The notes under the pieces were generated by a model that worked only from the letters and a program-made list of their open reading frames with translations, had not been told where the DNA came from and did no database searches. Below, piece after piece: positions 37,834-46,933 of a DNA stretch of 64,000 nucleotides (position 1 is its first letter; the number at the start of each line of letters is the position of its first letter). The position numbers and the translations under genes were made by a program. Location of the stretch: NCBI RefSeq assembly GCF_018283675.1, contig NZ_JAGVRK010000001.1, forward strand, positions 1,984,001 to 2,048,000. The letters run 5' to 3'. The DNA is from Metabacillus flavus. Lineage in GTDB: Bacteria; Bacillota; Bacilli; Bacillales; Bacillaceae.

Positions 37834-39069
37834 TCAATACAGCAAATATTTCTCCCGAATATCCAAAAATTTTGTTCTTTCCTCTTCATACTTCTTCTCG
37901 ATCTCTTCAACGGATGCTCCCTTTACCAGCATATCCTTCACCCAGCTGTTTCCAAGCAAAAGATTAAAATTATCGGCTGCTAAAAACTGAAAATCATTCG
38001 GATACATGTCTTTTACGGTTTTCACAATGGATAAGCCAGTTTTGACTGCTTTAAACTTCTTCCGGTCGGTCACGTAGAGCTGTACCCCATGTGAAAGCTT
38101 GCCGGTGTGCTTTGAAAACGTTGGAGTGAAAGATGCTGCTCTAAACGATACGCCCGGCAGCTCCAAGCTGTTCAGTTTTCCAGCGAGTTTATCGCTATTA
38201 ATAAACGGTGCACCAATAAGTTCAAACGGTTTTGTAGTCCCCCTGCCTTCTGAAAGATTGGTTCCTTCAATCATGCCTGTTGCCGGATAAACGATGGCGG
38301 TTTCAAGTGTCGGCATGTTCGGTGACGGCATGACGAATGGAAGACGGGTATCATCAAAGTCCATACTTCTCTTCCAGCCCTTCATTTTCACTACTTTCAG
38401 GTCAGCACCGATCTTAAATTCACTGTCAAAGAGCTTTGCCAGTTCTCCAACCGTCATCCCGTGCTTTAGTGGAATCGGGTATTTGCCTACAAATGAAGAG
38501 AAGGCTGGTTCAAGAACAGGTCCATCCGTTTGAATTCCGCCAAGCGGGTTCGGCCGGTCCAAAACGATAATCGGAATGTTGTTTTCTTTCGCCGCTTCCA
38601 TTGCGTAAGCCATCGAGTAAATGTACGTGTAGTAGCGGGAGCCGACATCCTGAATATCAAAAACCAGCACATCCACGTTTTTGAGCATCTCGGGTGTTGG
38701 CTTTTTCGTTTGCCCATAAAGGCTGTATACCGGCACTCCTGTTTTTTCATCGATGTAATACTCAACATACTGCCCAGCCTGTGCATCTCCACGTACCCCA
38801 TGCTCAGGACCAAAAAGAGCGGTCAGTTTAATGTCTTTATCCTGTGCAAGCAGATCGACAACGCTTGTAAGATTCCGGTCAACTCCGGTAGGATTTGTTA
38901 TCAGACCTACGCGCTTTCCTTTAATCAGGCTTTTTTGTTCCTTCAGCAGCATCTCGGCGCCAGTGAGCACTTTCTTATCTTTTTTATGCCCGAAAAGGGA
39001 AGCATCCACCGATGTAGCCATACCGATTGCAAGTACCCCGGCAATCAGGGCGAATATTATTTTTTTCAT
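37834..39069 (-). CDS. namZ: Exo-beta-N-acetylmuramidase NamZ
   Basis: A 411-residue secreted hydrolase (DUF1343, GH171) that releases N-acetylmuramic acid from the non-reducing end of peptidoglycan chains. A signal peptide covers residues 1-23 (ends ATSVDAS). Conserved blocks are GLITNPTGVD, ALFGPEHGVRGDAQAG, FDIQDVGSRYYTYIYSM and NLSEGRGTTKPFELIGAP. It is the last gene of the leftward murQ-murR-murP-mupG-amiE-nagZ-namZ operon, matching B. subtilis ybbC. It acts outside the cell together with AmiE and NagZ. Confidence 0.92.
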   Translation of the reverse strand: MKKIIFALIAGVLAIGMATSVDASLFGHKKDKKVLTGAEMLLKEQKSLIKGKRVGLITNPTGVDRNLTSVVDLLAQDKDIKLTALFGPEHGVRGDAQAGQYVEYYIDEKTGVPVYSLYGQTKKPTPEMLKNVDVLVFDIQDVGSRYYTYIYSMAYAMEAAKENNIPIIVLDRPNPLGGIQTDGPVLEPAFSSFVGKYPIPLKHGMTVGELAKLFDSEFKIGADLKVVKMKGWKRSMDFDDTRLPFVMPSPNMPTLETAIVYPATGMIEGTNLSEGRGTTKPFELIGAPFINSDKLAGKLNSLELPGVSFRAASFTPTFSKHTGKLSHGVQLYVTDRKKFKAVKTGLSIVKTVKDMYPNDFQFLAADNFNLLLGNSWVKDMLVKGASVEEIEKKYEEERTKFLDIREKYLLY

Positions 39070-39091
39070 AAGCGAGCCCTCTCCCGTCTGC

Positions 39092-41044
39092 TTATTTTAG
39101 TGGTTTTCCATTGAATTTTAAACCGTATCCAAATGGATAAAGAATTTCATTTGGATGAGTTACGGAAGGAATGTCGACCGGCAGTTTTCCTTTAGGCTCA
39201 GATAATCCGAAGATCGTTTCAATTCCCGCTGGAATGTTCGGCTGCCGGAACCGGCCGTTTGTATATCCTTTAAATCCGTAGACAGCCAAGACCGCTTTCG
39301 CTTCTTCAAAATTAGCGGCATCATAAGGATTGCGCAGGCTCATCAGGACAAATTTCTTGCTGTTTTTCTGAGAGTAGTTCATAACTGCTCTCGGAAAAAC
39401 GGTTGCCCATTTGCTTGAATCTGTCACCGGATCATCAATAACCCCATCATTAACGGCCGGATCATTTTTCACGACATAGGAACCGGTAATGACATAATCA
39501 GCTTCATCAATTTTCTCAGCGGTTTTTTGATCAAATACTTTTCCGGAAAAAATCAGGCTTTCCACTTGGACTTTGCTTATTCTTTGTTTGGAGTAGAGCT
39601 CCTTAATGGACCTTCTCATTGCTTCCGCCTGATCTTCGAATGGTGCAAGGATCAGAACTTTTTCGTTCTTTTTTGGTTTAAACGGCAGGGTTTTATCCTC
39701 ATTTTTCAGAAGCGTCACCGCGTCTAATGCCATTTTCTTTTCTAAATGGTAATGCTTCATGCTGCCGACAATTTTTTTGGCATAGGCAATCTTTGCTTCC
39801 AGTGCATCTTCTTGGATTGATCCTTCAGGCTTATATATGCCGCGCTTCATTTTCAAATCGAGAATCCGTTCAACGGAATTATCGATCTCACTCATTGGAA
39901 TTTCTCCGGATTTTACTGCATCTATGACCCCGTTATATACTTCGGTCAAATTTTTTTCTGTTGCTTTGGACGTAACCGGTGCAGGCATCAGGGCAATATC
40001 CACACCGGATTTAATGGCGAGAATCACCGCTTCTTTTTGGCCAAAGTTTTCAGCAATGGCTTTCATGTTCAGTGCGTCGGTTACAACGACTCCCTTAAAG
40101 CCCATCTCATCTCTTAGCAGATCTGTCAGCACTTTGCGTGAGAGTGTCGCAGGAACCATAATCTGCTGACCGTCCTTTTTGCTTTTATATGTGGTATCGT
40201 CAATCGCAGGGAATTGAACATGTGCAGTCATAATCATATCGACGTTTGCATCAATCGCTTTTTGAAAAGGATACAATTCTACATTTTTTAATCGTTCTTT
40301 ATCATGTGTGACCATCGGAAGACCGTAATGGGAATCAACCGCTGTATCCCCATGTCCCGGGAAGTGCTTTGCCGTCGTAGCCATGTTTTGATCCTGCAGG
40401 CCTTTGATTGTCTGAAGACCAAGGGAAGCAACCAGCTCCGGGCTGCTGCCAAAGGAGCGGACCCCGATAACTGGATTGCCGGGATTGTTATTTACATCTA
40501 GAGATGGAGCAAAATTGACGTTGATGCCCAGGGAATGAAGCTCTTTCCCGACAATCGCTCCTGTGTTATAGGCATTTTTCAAGCTTCTACCTGCACCAAG
40601 TGCCATGTTTCCCGGCAAGTTGGTTCCTGATTGCAGTCTTGTTACAATGCCGCCTTCCTGATCAATCGTGACAAAAAGCGGGATGTTCTTGCTCGCTTTC
40701 TGAAGACCATTTGCAAGTCTAACCGTCTGTTCTGTATCTACTACATTTTCGGCAAACAAAATGACCCCGCCAAGATGGTACTTCTCAATGATGCTTCCGA
40801 CTTCATCATTCATTTCTGTTAAGCCGGTCAATTTGCTTTCCCCTTGCTTCTGCCAGTTGCGGAAATCCGGCATCAGCATTTGGCCGACTTTTTCTTCAAG
40901 AGACATTCCATCTGTTATTTGTTCCGCAGCTGCTGGCGTGCTTCTAAGTTCCTGTTTTGCTTTAGCATCGGATTTAATTCCTGCAAATGTAGTTAAAACA
41001 AGAACGGAGACCAAACTATACGTAATGAAACGGGTTTTCTTCAT
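39092..41044 (-). CDS. nagZ: Beta-N-acetylglucosaminidase NagZ (GH3)
   Basis: A 650-residue secreted exo-glucosaminidase of glycoside hydrolase family 3, which removes GlcNAc from muropeptides and glycan chains. A signal peptide spans residues ~1-28. The N-terminal TIM barrel has [18 protein letters not shown], containing the catalytic His-Asp dyad of NagZ enzymes, and [14 protein letters not shown] with the nucleophile aspartate. A C-terminal alpha/beta domain follows, as in B. subtilis YbbD. The start was set at MKKTRF, 5 bp after AGGAGG. Confidence 0.93.
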   Translation of the reverse strand: MKKTRFITYSLVSVLVLTTFAGIKSDAKAKQELRSTPAAAEQITDGMSLEEKVGQMLMPDFRNWQKQGESKLTGLTEMNDEVGSIIEKYHLGGVILFAENVVDTEQTVRLANGLQKASKNIPLFVTIDQEGGIVTRLQSGTNLPGNMALGAGRSLKNAYNTGAIVGKELHSLGINVNFAPSLDVNNNPGNPVIGVRSFGSSPELVASLGLQTIKGLQDQNMATTAKHFPGHGDTAVDSHYGLPMVTHDKERLKNVELYPFQKAIDANVDMIMTAHVQFPAIDDTTYKSKKDGQQIMVPATLSRKVLTDLLRDEMGFKGVVVTDALNMKAIAENFGQKEAVILAIKSGVDIALMPAPVTSKATEKNLTEVYNGVIDAVKSGEIPMSEIDNSVERILDLKMKRGIYKPEGSIQEDALEAKIAYAKKIVGSMKHYHLEKKMALDAVTLLKNEDKTLPFKPKKNEKVLILAPFEDQAEAMRRSIKELYSKQRISKVQVESLIFSGKVFDQKTAEKIDEADYVITGSYVVKNDPAVNDGVIDDPVTDSSKWATVFPRAVMNYSQKNSKKFVLMSLRNPYDAANFEEAKAVLAVYGFKGYTNGRFRQPNIPAGIETIFGLSEPKGKLPVDIPSVTHPNEILYPFGYGLKFNGKPLK

Positions 41045-41120
41045 AAAGTCCTCCTTATTGGGTTTAGTATTTACATAGAACGCTATAGGTAAGCGCTTAC
41101 TAACGATGTTGGGCAATCTG

Positions 41121-42491
41121 TTATTTTTTCAGCATGGCTTCATAAACAGCTGTAACGACACTTCCATATTTTCCGGTCTGAAACAGATCGCCCTGGAAAG
41201 TATTTGAATCTTTAGCTGGATTCACTAACGGCGAATGTTTTTTATTTGTAAGGAGAACAATTCCCAGGTTGTATTTTGGATCCAGGATGGTCACAGTGCC
41301 TGTCCACCCCGTATGGCCAAACGCTTTGTCGCTCGCATAGGGCCCGAACATCCACTCCATGCTTTCATTACCATTCAATCGCCATCCTAATCCGTATGTA
41401 GGATTCATGGACGATGGCTGCACAAACGCTTTGGCCGTTTTTTTGCTGAATAGCTGCTGATTGCCATAGCTTCCGCCATTCAGCATGGTTTGGAGCAGGA
41501 CAGCCATATCTCTGGTATTGGAAAACAGCCCCGCATGTCCTGATACCCCTCCCATTGAATAGAAGGCTTTCTCATCATGCACTTCCCCCTGGAGGGTATA
41601 TTTACGAATATTCGGAAAATCAATTACACCATCACGCGTATTCCCCATAAGCTCTGTAGCTGCAGCATCCTTCGGTTTGAATCCCTTTTGAAGAGGATTG
41701 AAAACGGTGTTTTTCAGTCCAAGAGGTTTGTATAAGTGTTTTTCCACATATTCATCAAGCTGTTTTCCGGTTACTTTTTCAATTATGGTGCCGAGCAGCA
41801 TATAGTCGACATCACTATATATGTTTTTTGTTCCAGGCTGGTACGTTAGCGGCGTCCTCGAGATCATACTGATGGTCAGGTCCCGATCCTGGGAGAAAAG
41901 ATTTTTGGACACTTTTGGGTTGTGGTATTGCGGGTCGGGCGGAAAGCCGGCTGTGTGATGAAGGACATCGATAATCCTTAGAGTGTCCTTCCCTTTAATC
42001 ACATCAGTTTCCTGATCGCGGAATTCCGGAATATACGTTTGAATTTTATCCTCAAGATTTATTTTCCCTTCTGATACAAGTTGCTGAAGGGCGAAATTGG
42101 CCGCATACATTTTTGTATTGGAAGCCAGATCAAACAAGGTATCCCGTTTCACTTTTTCAGGACGCTCCAGAAGTGTCTGGCCGTCATATTTTTTTTTATA
42201 TCCATAGGCTTCATTTTTTACAATTTTTCCATCCTTAATCACAATGAGAGCGGCTCCCGGGAAACCCTGGTTGATTTCGTCCTGAATCAGCTTGTCCACC
42301 CTCTTTAGTCCGAATGTGGAAAAACCGGCTTCTTCCGGTCTCTTTACTTGTTTAAGCGTAGAGGCTTTTTGATGCTCCTGCGCCTGTATGGTTTGTGCAG
42401 GTGTGTTCAGCGCCTGTGCAGGAACAGCGGCCGGTGCAATCATCGCAATCGTCAGCAAGGAACCTATTGTTTTTCGTTTCAATTTCCCCAT
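41121..42491 (-). CDS. amiE: Serine hydrolase of the beta-lactamase fold, AmiE (YbbE) type
   Basis: A 456-residue secreted protein. Residues 1-28 are a signal peptide. The active SxxK motif is S124-N-T-K127, and the second conserved element is YSDVDY (YxN-like), typical of class C beta-lactamase-fold esterases and amidases. In B. subtilis the gene at this position (ybbE) encodes the MurNAc-L-alanine amidase that strips peptides before NagZ acts. The ATG overlaps the only purine-rich stretch (AAGGGG), so a TTG three codons in is also possible. It lies between mupG and nagZ. Confidence 0.85.
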   Translation of the reverse strand: MGKLKRKTIGSLLTIAMIAPAAVPAQALNTPAQTIQAQEHQKASTLKQVKRPEEAGFSTFGLKRVDKLIQDEINQGFPGAALIVIKDGKIVKNEAYGYKKKYDGQTLLERPEKVKRDTLFDLASNTKMYAANFALQQLVSEGKINLEDKIQTYIPEFRDQETDVIKGKDTLRIIDVLHHTAGFPPDPQYHNPKVSKNLFSQDRDLTISMISRTPLTYQPGTKNIYSDVDYMLLGTIIEKVTGKQLDEYVEKHLYKPLGLKNTVFNPLQKGFKPKDAAATELMGNTRDGVIDFPNIRKYTLQGEVHDEKAFYSMGGVSGHAGLFSNTRDMAVLLQTMLNGGSYGNQQLFSKKTAKAFVQPSSMNPTYGLGWRLNGNESMEWMFGPYASDKAFGHTGWTGTVTILDPKYNLGIVLLTNKKHSPLVNPAKDSNTFQGDLFQTGKYGSVVTAVYEAMLKK

Positions 42492-42507
42492 CCCCTTGTC
42501 ACTTATT

Positions 42508-43524
42508 CTATGAGTCTTTTATTAGCAGCAGAGTCTGTCCGGGCTGAATGAGCTCAAGCAATGGCTGATCTGAAGCTGAAATTCTGCCAATCACGTTGAC
42601 ACGTTCATCCCCCGGCAAATCCTCTTTAACAAGTTGAATTTCGCCCCTATATCTGCCATATAAATCGTTATCCATCGTAATGACCCCTTTGCTTCTTGGC
42701 TTGGCCGGCAATGGAGGTATGGAGCGGTTTGTTCTTGTATTAAGCAATCGAATGACATCCCTTGAAAGATCCGGTCTTACCTGATACCTTTCATTCAAGC
42801 TGGGGGTTGATGAGATTCTGATTTTTATCGTGTCTTCCTTTGAGTAAAGCAAGAGATCCTCCAGAAGTTCTCCCCCAAAATCGGCATCTCCGATATAAAT
42901 ATGATCTGTGTCCATTTGATCCAGCTCAATTGCTGCATGCAGTGGATTTATCGCACGGTGTTTTTCCAATGTCGGCAAGCCCTCAAATAATGGTCCCCGC
43001 TTTTCACCTCTGCCAGGTATGAAGGCAGCTGTTGAGATTCCATATTGTCTGAAAAGGCGGTTTTGCTTTTTGTAAAAAGAATCATCCAGCCCAGTCTCTC
43101 TCCGAGGATAAAAATTGTGCCATGCGATAAGTGCCTCTTGCTTAACCCCAATGGAAAGCAGATCCCGAAGCTCCCTTTCAAAAAGAATGCTTGCATTAAT
43201 GGCAATCGAAAACTCACGGCTGAACTCCGCCATTTCTTCTAATTCAAATCCATCATCGAGACGGAGCCCGTTTACCCCAAGTTCTTTTAACTCATATATC
43301 GAGGCTGCACCAAGCTTTGCAGGAGTTCCTGCAGAGACATCTGCAAAAACCTGAACTCCTGCTTCCTTGGCTGCCCGAAGGAGCTGTTTCGCTTTTCCTG
43401 CGAGATCTCCCTTGTCCTCCGGGATGTGGAGGGAGGTAAAGGCCTGCTTTACCCCCAGTCTCCCTGCTTCCCTAATTCGTTTTTCTGCACATTCATCGTG
43501 CAGATAGAAGGATATACCAATCAT
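42508..43524 (-). CDS. mupG: 6-phospho-N-acetylmuramidase MupG (DUF871)
   Basis: A 338-residue cytosolic protein of the DUF871 family. In S. aureus MupG cuts MurNAc-6-phosphate-GlcNAc, imported as a phosphorylated disaccharide, into MurNAc-6-phosphate and GlcNAc. The N-terminal TIM-like domain begins MIGISFYLHDE and contains LRLDDGFELEEMAEFS and HNFYPRRETGLD; a C-terminal cyclophilin-like domain starts near residue 240. Its ATG overlaps the murP stop in an ATGA junction. Its presence beside namZ suggests two routes of MurNAc recovery in one operon. Confidence 0.9.
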   Translation of the reverse strand: MIGISFYLHDECAEKRIREAGRLGVKQAFTSLHIPEDKGDLAGKAKQLLRAAKEAGVQVFADVSAGTPAKLGAASIYELKELGVNGLRLDDGFELEEMAEFSREFSIAINASILFERELRDLLSIGVKQEALIAWHNFYPRRETGLDDSFYKKQNRLFRQYGISTAAFIPGRGEKRGPLFEGLPTLEKHRAINPLHAAIELDQMDTDHIYIGDADFGGELLEDLLLYSKEDTIKIRISSTPSLNERYQVRPDLSRDVIRLLNTRTNRSIPPLPAKPRSKGVITMDNDLYGRYRGEIQLVKEDLPGDERVNVIGRISASDQPLLELIQPGQTLLLIKDS

Positions 43525-44888
43525 GCGAATTCACTTGCCATTTCATCCTTAAAGCCAAAGAAATATGTGATAAGGAAGCCGGCAGCATAAGAAATCAACA
43601 GCCCAATCAAGTAAAGCACGATTTCATTAAGTGGAATCAGGAAGGCGAGCGGAAGCCCTGAAACGCCAATGCTTGTTGTCGCTACATTAAAGTACGCCTG
43701 AAATGCTCCGCCTACTCCTGCTCCTAAACATGCGGTAAGGAATGGCCTGCCTAGTGGAAGGGTTACACCGAAAATTAAGGGTTCGCCGATTCCAAGCATC
43801 CCTGCAGGAAGACCTCCGCCAATCGCCCGTTTCAAACGTTTTTTCTTTGTTTTAGCAAAAATAGCAAATGCAGCACCTACTTGGCCAGCTCCACCCATTG
43901 CCAGAATCGGAAGCAGCGGATCATCGCCAATTGAACTAATCAATTCCAAATGAACGGGAGTCAATCCTTGATGAAGACCGGTAACGACGAGCGGCAGGAA
44001 TGTAGCGCCAAGAACGAATCCTGCTCCAGGACCTCCTACATCTAACACAGTGAGCAATCCTTTTGTGATGCCTTCAGAAATCCAGCCTCCTACAGGCATG
44101 AACACAATGTACGTAACCAATCCGGTTACGAGCAATGCAATGGTCGGGGTGATGATAATATCGAGTGACTTCGGAACAAATTTGCGGACTCTTTGCTCTA
44201 CGATCGCTATAAATATAGCGGCAAATAAGACCCCAACGAGACCTCCGCGGCCAGGGAGAAGATTTTCTCCAAAGAGAGAAATGCCCGCTATTGCAGGATT
44301 AATAATCAAAATACCTGCGAGAGCACCGAGTGCCGGAGATCCGCCAAACTCCTTGGCTGCGTTGTGCCCGACAAGAATGCCAAGGTAAGCAAATAAACCG
44401 CTTCCAATTGCTGTTAATATAAGTGCCGTTTGCGATTTTTCATCCAGCCAGCCTGCTTGAATAATGGCTTTTGAAATACCAGTTATGAGTCCCGAAGCCA
44501 CAAGTGCAGGAATCAGCGGAATAAAAATATTGGATATTTTTCTGAGAAACTGTTTGAAAGGAGTTGCGTTCTTTTTATTAATCTCAGCTTTATTCGATGC
44601 AGCTGCTTTCTTTAAATCCAGCTCCTCAGGTTCACCTGTCAGTTTGCCAAATTGCTCTGAAACTTGATTTACGGTGCCAGGACCGACAATAATTTGAAAC
44701 GTATCCTCTTCTACCAGGCCGAACACACCATCAATTCTCTTTATTCCATCTCTGTCTACCAATGAATCATCCTGTACCTTTACTCTAAGCCTTGTCATGC
44801 AGTGAGCATAGGAGATAACGTTATCCTTGCCTCCCAATTTCTCCAGTATTTCTGCTGCCAGTGCACTGGATTTATCCATTTTACCCAT
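43521..44888 (-). CDS. murP: PTS MurNAc (or MurNAc-GlcNAc) transporter, EIIBC component
   Basis: A 455-residue phosphotransferase permease. The EIIB domain (residues ~8-90) carries the phosphorylated cysteine at 30 (YAHCMTRLRV). A linker leads to the EIIC domain (residues ~110-455) with about ten helices and the GIGEPLIFGVTLPLG motif. No EIIA domain is present, so a glucose-type EIIA from elsewhere must supply phosphate, as for B. subtilis MurP. The ATG follows GGAGGG. Substrates would be MurNAc or the MurNAc-GlcNAc disaccharide, phosphorylated during uptake. Confidence 0.92.
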   Translation of the reverse strand: MGKMDKSSALAAEILEKLGGKDNVISYAHCMTRLRVKVQDDSLVDRDGIKRIDGVFGLVEEDTFQIIVGPGTVNQVSEQFGKLTGEPEELDLKKAAASNKAEINKKNATPFKQFLRKISNIFIPLIPALVASGLITGISKAIIQAGWLDEKSQTALILTAIGSGLFAYLGILVGHNAAKEFGGSPALGALAGILIINPAIAGISLFGENLLPGRGGLVGVLFAAIFIAIVEQRVRKFVPKSLDIIITPTIALLVTGLVTYIVFMPVGGWISEGITKGLLTVLDVGGPGAGFVLGATFLPLVVTGLHQGLTPVHLELISSIGDDPLLPILAMGGAGQVGAAFAIFAKTKKKRLKRAIGGGLPAGMLGIGEPLIFGVTLPLGRPFLTACLGAGVGGAFQAYFNVATTSIGVSGLPLAFLIPLNEIVLYLIGLLISYAAGFLITYFFGFKDEMASEFA

Positions 44889-44915
44889 CAGAAACCCTCC
44901 CCCAATGAAGTTGTT

Positions 44916-45773
44916 CTATTTTTCTTTTTTGGTAATCGAACGAATGGCTTCTCTCGTATTATCAATATACTGAACTGTTTCACCGTATTGATTGGCTGCC
45001 ATCCCTAAAAAGAGGACATCAATCAAATAGAGCTGAGAGAGCCGTGAAGAAGTCGCCGCACTTCTAAAAGGTGCTTCGTTCGAACTCGATGTATAAAGGC
45101 ATACATCGCATAAAGCTGTCATCCTGGATTGGCCGAAGTGTGTAAGGCCAATCGTCCTCACCCCCTTTTCATTAGCAAGTTTTAAGATGCGGAGAATTTC
45201 AGATGTTTCTCCTGAATACGAAACCGCAAATACCACATCGTCTTGATCCGCATTAGCAATCAAAGTGGCAACTAAATGCAGATCCGCAAAGGCTGTGGCA
45301 TTTTTATTGATTCTTAACAGCTTTTGCTGGGCATCTGTGGCCACTATCCCTGACGCCCCCACTCCATAAAAATGGACTGTTTTCGCTTCTGACAGCAGCT
45401 GAACCGCTTTTGCCAGCTGGTCATAATCCAGAATTTCAGACGTATCTGTAATCGCCTGAATGCTGTTGCTCGCCGTCTTCATGGCGATCGAGTAGAGCGG
45501 CTCCTCCGGTTCAATATCACGGTAGCCTTGCTCGGTAGGCCTCAGAAGATCTCCGGCAATTCGAAGCTTCAGGTCCTGAAAGCCTTTTAAACCGAGCGAC
45601 TTGCAAAGTCTCACTACGGCAGCGCCGCTTGCGTTTGATGAAACACTGATTTGGCTTACGGTACTGTTTACGGCTTCATGAGGATGATCGAGAATATATT
45701 GGGCAATCTTCCTCTCTGATTCCGGAAGTCTTTCAATCGTTTGCTGAATAATCGATAAACCGCCTTTAGTCAT
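44916..45773 (-). CDS. murR: RpiR-family regulator MurR
   Basis: A 285-residue regulator. The N-terminal helix-turn-helix (residues ~1-77) contains NASGAAVVRLCKSLGLKGFQDLK, and the SIS domain (~105-255) contains VHFYGVGASGIVATDAQQKL and VVFAVSYSGETSEILRILK for sugar-phosphate binding. By analogy with MurR proteins it represses the mur operon and is released by MurNAc-6-phosphate. Its ATG overlaps the murQ stop (TAATG). Confidence 0.9.
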   Translation of the reverse strand: MTKGGLSIIQQTIERLPESERKIAQYILDHPHEAVNSTVSQISVSSNASGAAVVRLCKSLGLKGFQDLKLRIAGDLLRPTEQGYRDIEPEEPLYSIAMKTASNSIQAITDTSEILDYDQLAKAVQLLSEAKTVHFYGVGASGIVATDAQQKLLRINKNATAFADLHLVATLIANADQDDVVFAVSYSGETSEILRILKLANEKGVRTIGLTHFGQSRMTALCDVCLYTSSSNEAPFRSAATSSRLSQLYLIDVLFLGMAANQYGETVQYIDNTREAIRSITKKEK

Positions 45774-46693
45774 TACTGAAGATCCTTTTCAGCATAGGCT
45801 GTAATCGCTTTTCTAGCGTTGCCGCCGGATCTGTCCAGCAAATCCTGTGCAGATTCAGCGTCTGAATTGGTTTTAATCATCACAATCGCTTTTTTGACTT
45901 GAAGATCAGCAAGTTCAAGCATTTCTTTTGCCGTTTCATAGGATACCGAGGTGACGGTTTCAATAATCGAAATCGCTCTCTCTTTTAGCTTGTGATTGCT
46001 CACATGCACATCGATCATCAGGTTTTCGTACACCTTGCCGATTCTGATCATAGAAGCGGTAGAGATCATATTCAGGATCATTTTGTGTGCAGTAGCCGCT
46101 TTTAGCCTTGTTGACCCAGTCAGAACTTCAGGACCGACGATCACTTCAATCCGATGCTCTGCATAATCGCTTATGGAAGCGCCTTCATTACAGGATAGCG
46201 CAACTGTATGAGCACCCGTTTCCCTGGCATATTCAAGCGCTCCGGCGACATAAGGCGTTCTGCCGCTTGCTGCGATGCCAATAACCGTATCCGCTGCAGT
46301 AAGATTAAGAGAGATCAGGTCCTTTCTTCCTTCTTCCGGAGAATCCTCTGCACCCTCCACTGCCTTAAGGAAAGCACCTTCTCCGCCTGCCATAACAGCT
46401 CTCACCTGCTCTGATGATGTTCGGAACGTTGGCGGACATTCAACCGCATCAAGGATTCCCAGCCTTCCGCTTGTGCCTGCTCCTGTATAAATCAGCCTCC
46501 CGCCCTTTAAAAAGGAATCCACTGCACATTCCACTGCCTTGCTGATCTCAGGTAATACGCTTTCGACGGCATCTGCAACCTTCTTATCTTCATCATTCAT
46601 GATTTTTAATACCTCTGCTGTATCGGCTGTATCAATATTCATTGAATGTTCATTGCGCTTTTCAGTCGTTAGTTTTCTCAGTTGCTTCTCCAT
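45773..46693 (-). CDS. murQ: N-acetylmuramic acid 6-phosphate etherase MurQ
   Basis: A 306-residue SIS-domain lyase that cleaves the lactyl ether of MurNAc-6-phosphate, giving GlcNAc-6-phosphate and D-lactate. Signature segments are [41 protein letters not shown] and [22 protein letters not shown] chose the ATG at 46693 because the usual family N-terminus begins there and AGGAGGG lies 11 bp upstream; an in-frame ATG 16 codons earlier has a weaker site. It is the first gene of the operon. Confidence 0.92.
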   Translation of the reverse strand: MEKQLRKLTTEKRNEHSMNIDTADTAEVLKIMNDEDKKVADAVESVLPEISKAVECAVDSFLKGGRLIYTGAGTSGRLGILDAVECPPTFRTSSEQVRAVMAGGEGAFLKAVEGAEDSPEEGRKDLISLNLTAADTVIGIAASGRTPYVAGALEYARETGAHTVALSCNEGASISDYAEHRIEVIVGPEVLTGSTRLKAATAHKMILNMISTASMIRIGKVYENLMIDVHVSNHKLKERAISIIETVTSVSYETAKEMLELADLQVKKAIVMIKTNSDAESAQDLLDRSGGNARKAITAYAEKDLQ

Positions 46694-46752
46694 TGAACTT
46701 GTACCCTCCTGATTTGAACCATTAGTATTCTGAATATTCATTTCCTATCATG

Positions 46753-46782
46753 ATTATACGCTTTTTTAAATATTTATTTCAA
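46753..46782 (-). promoter_or_regulatory. Sigma-A promoter of the MurNAc operon
   Basis: On the minus strand TTGAAA (46777-46782) and a perfect TATAAT (46753-46758) are 18 bp apart. The AT-rich spacer and flanks (TGAAATAAATATTT) resemble RpiR-type operators, so this is a plausible MurR target. Confidence 0.6.
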
Positions 46783-46879
46783 TTATTTTTTTATAAAAGT
46801 GAAATTTTGTTTTAGTATTGATATATTAACTTTCAAAACATTGGACAATCGAATATTTTTAATCCCTCATCGAGGAAGC

Positions 46880-46922
46880 AAAAAAGACCGGCGAAAGGAG
46901 TTATATTTCCCTTTGCCAGCCC
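46880..46922 (-). terminator. Terminator of the Xaa-Pro peptidase gene
   Basis: On the minus strand GGCTGGCAAAGG pairs imperfectly with CCTTTCGCCGGTC and is followed by six T. Confidence 0.65.
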
Positions 46923-46933
46923 TTTAGCCAAAT

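Noticed and set aside
38530-39114. A 194-codon plus-strand frame opposite namZ
   Set aside because: It is antisense to a well-supported gene, lacks a ribosome site and shows no family features.
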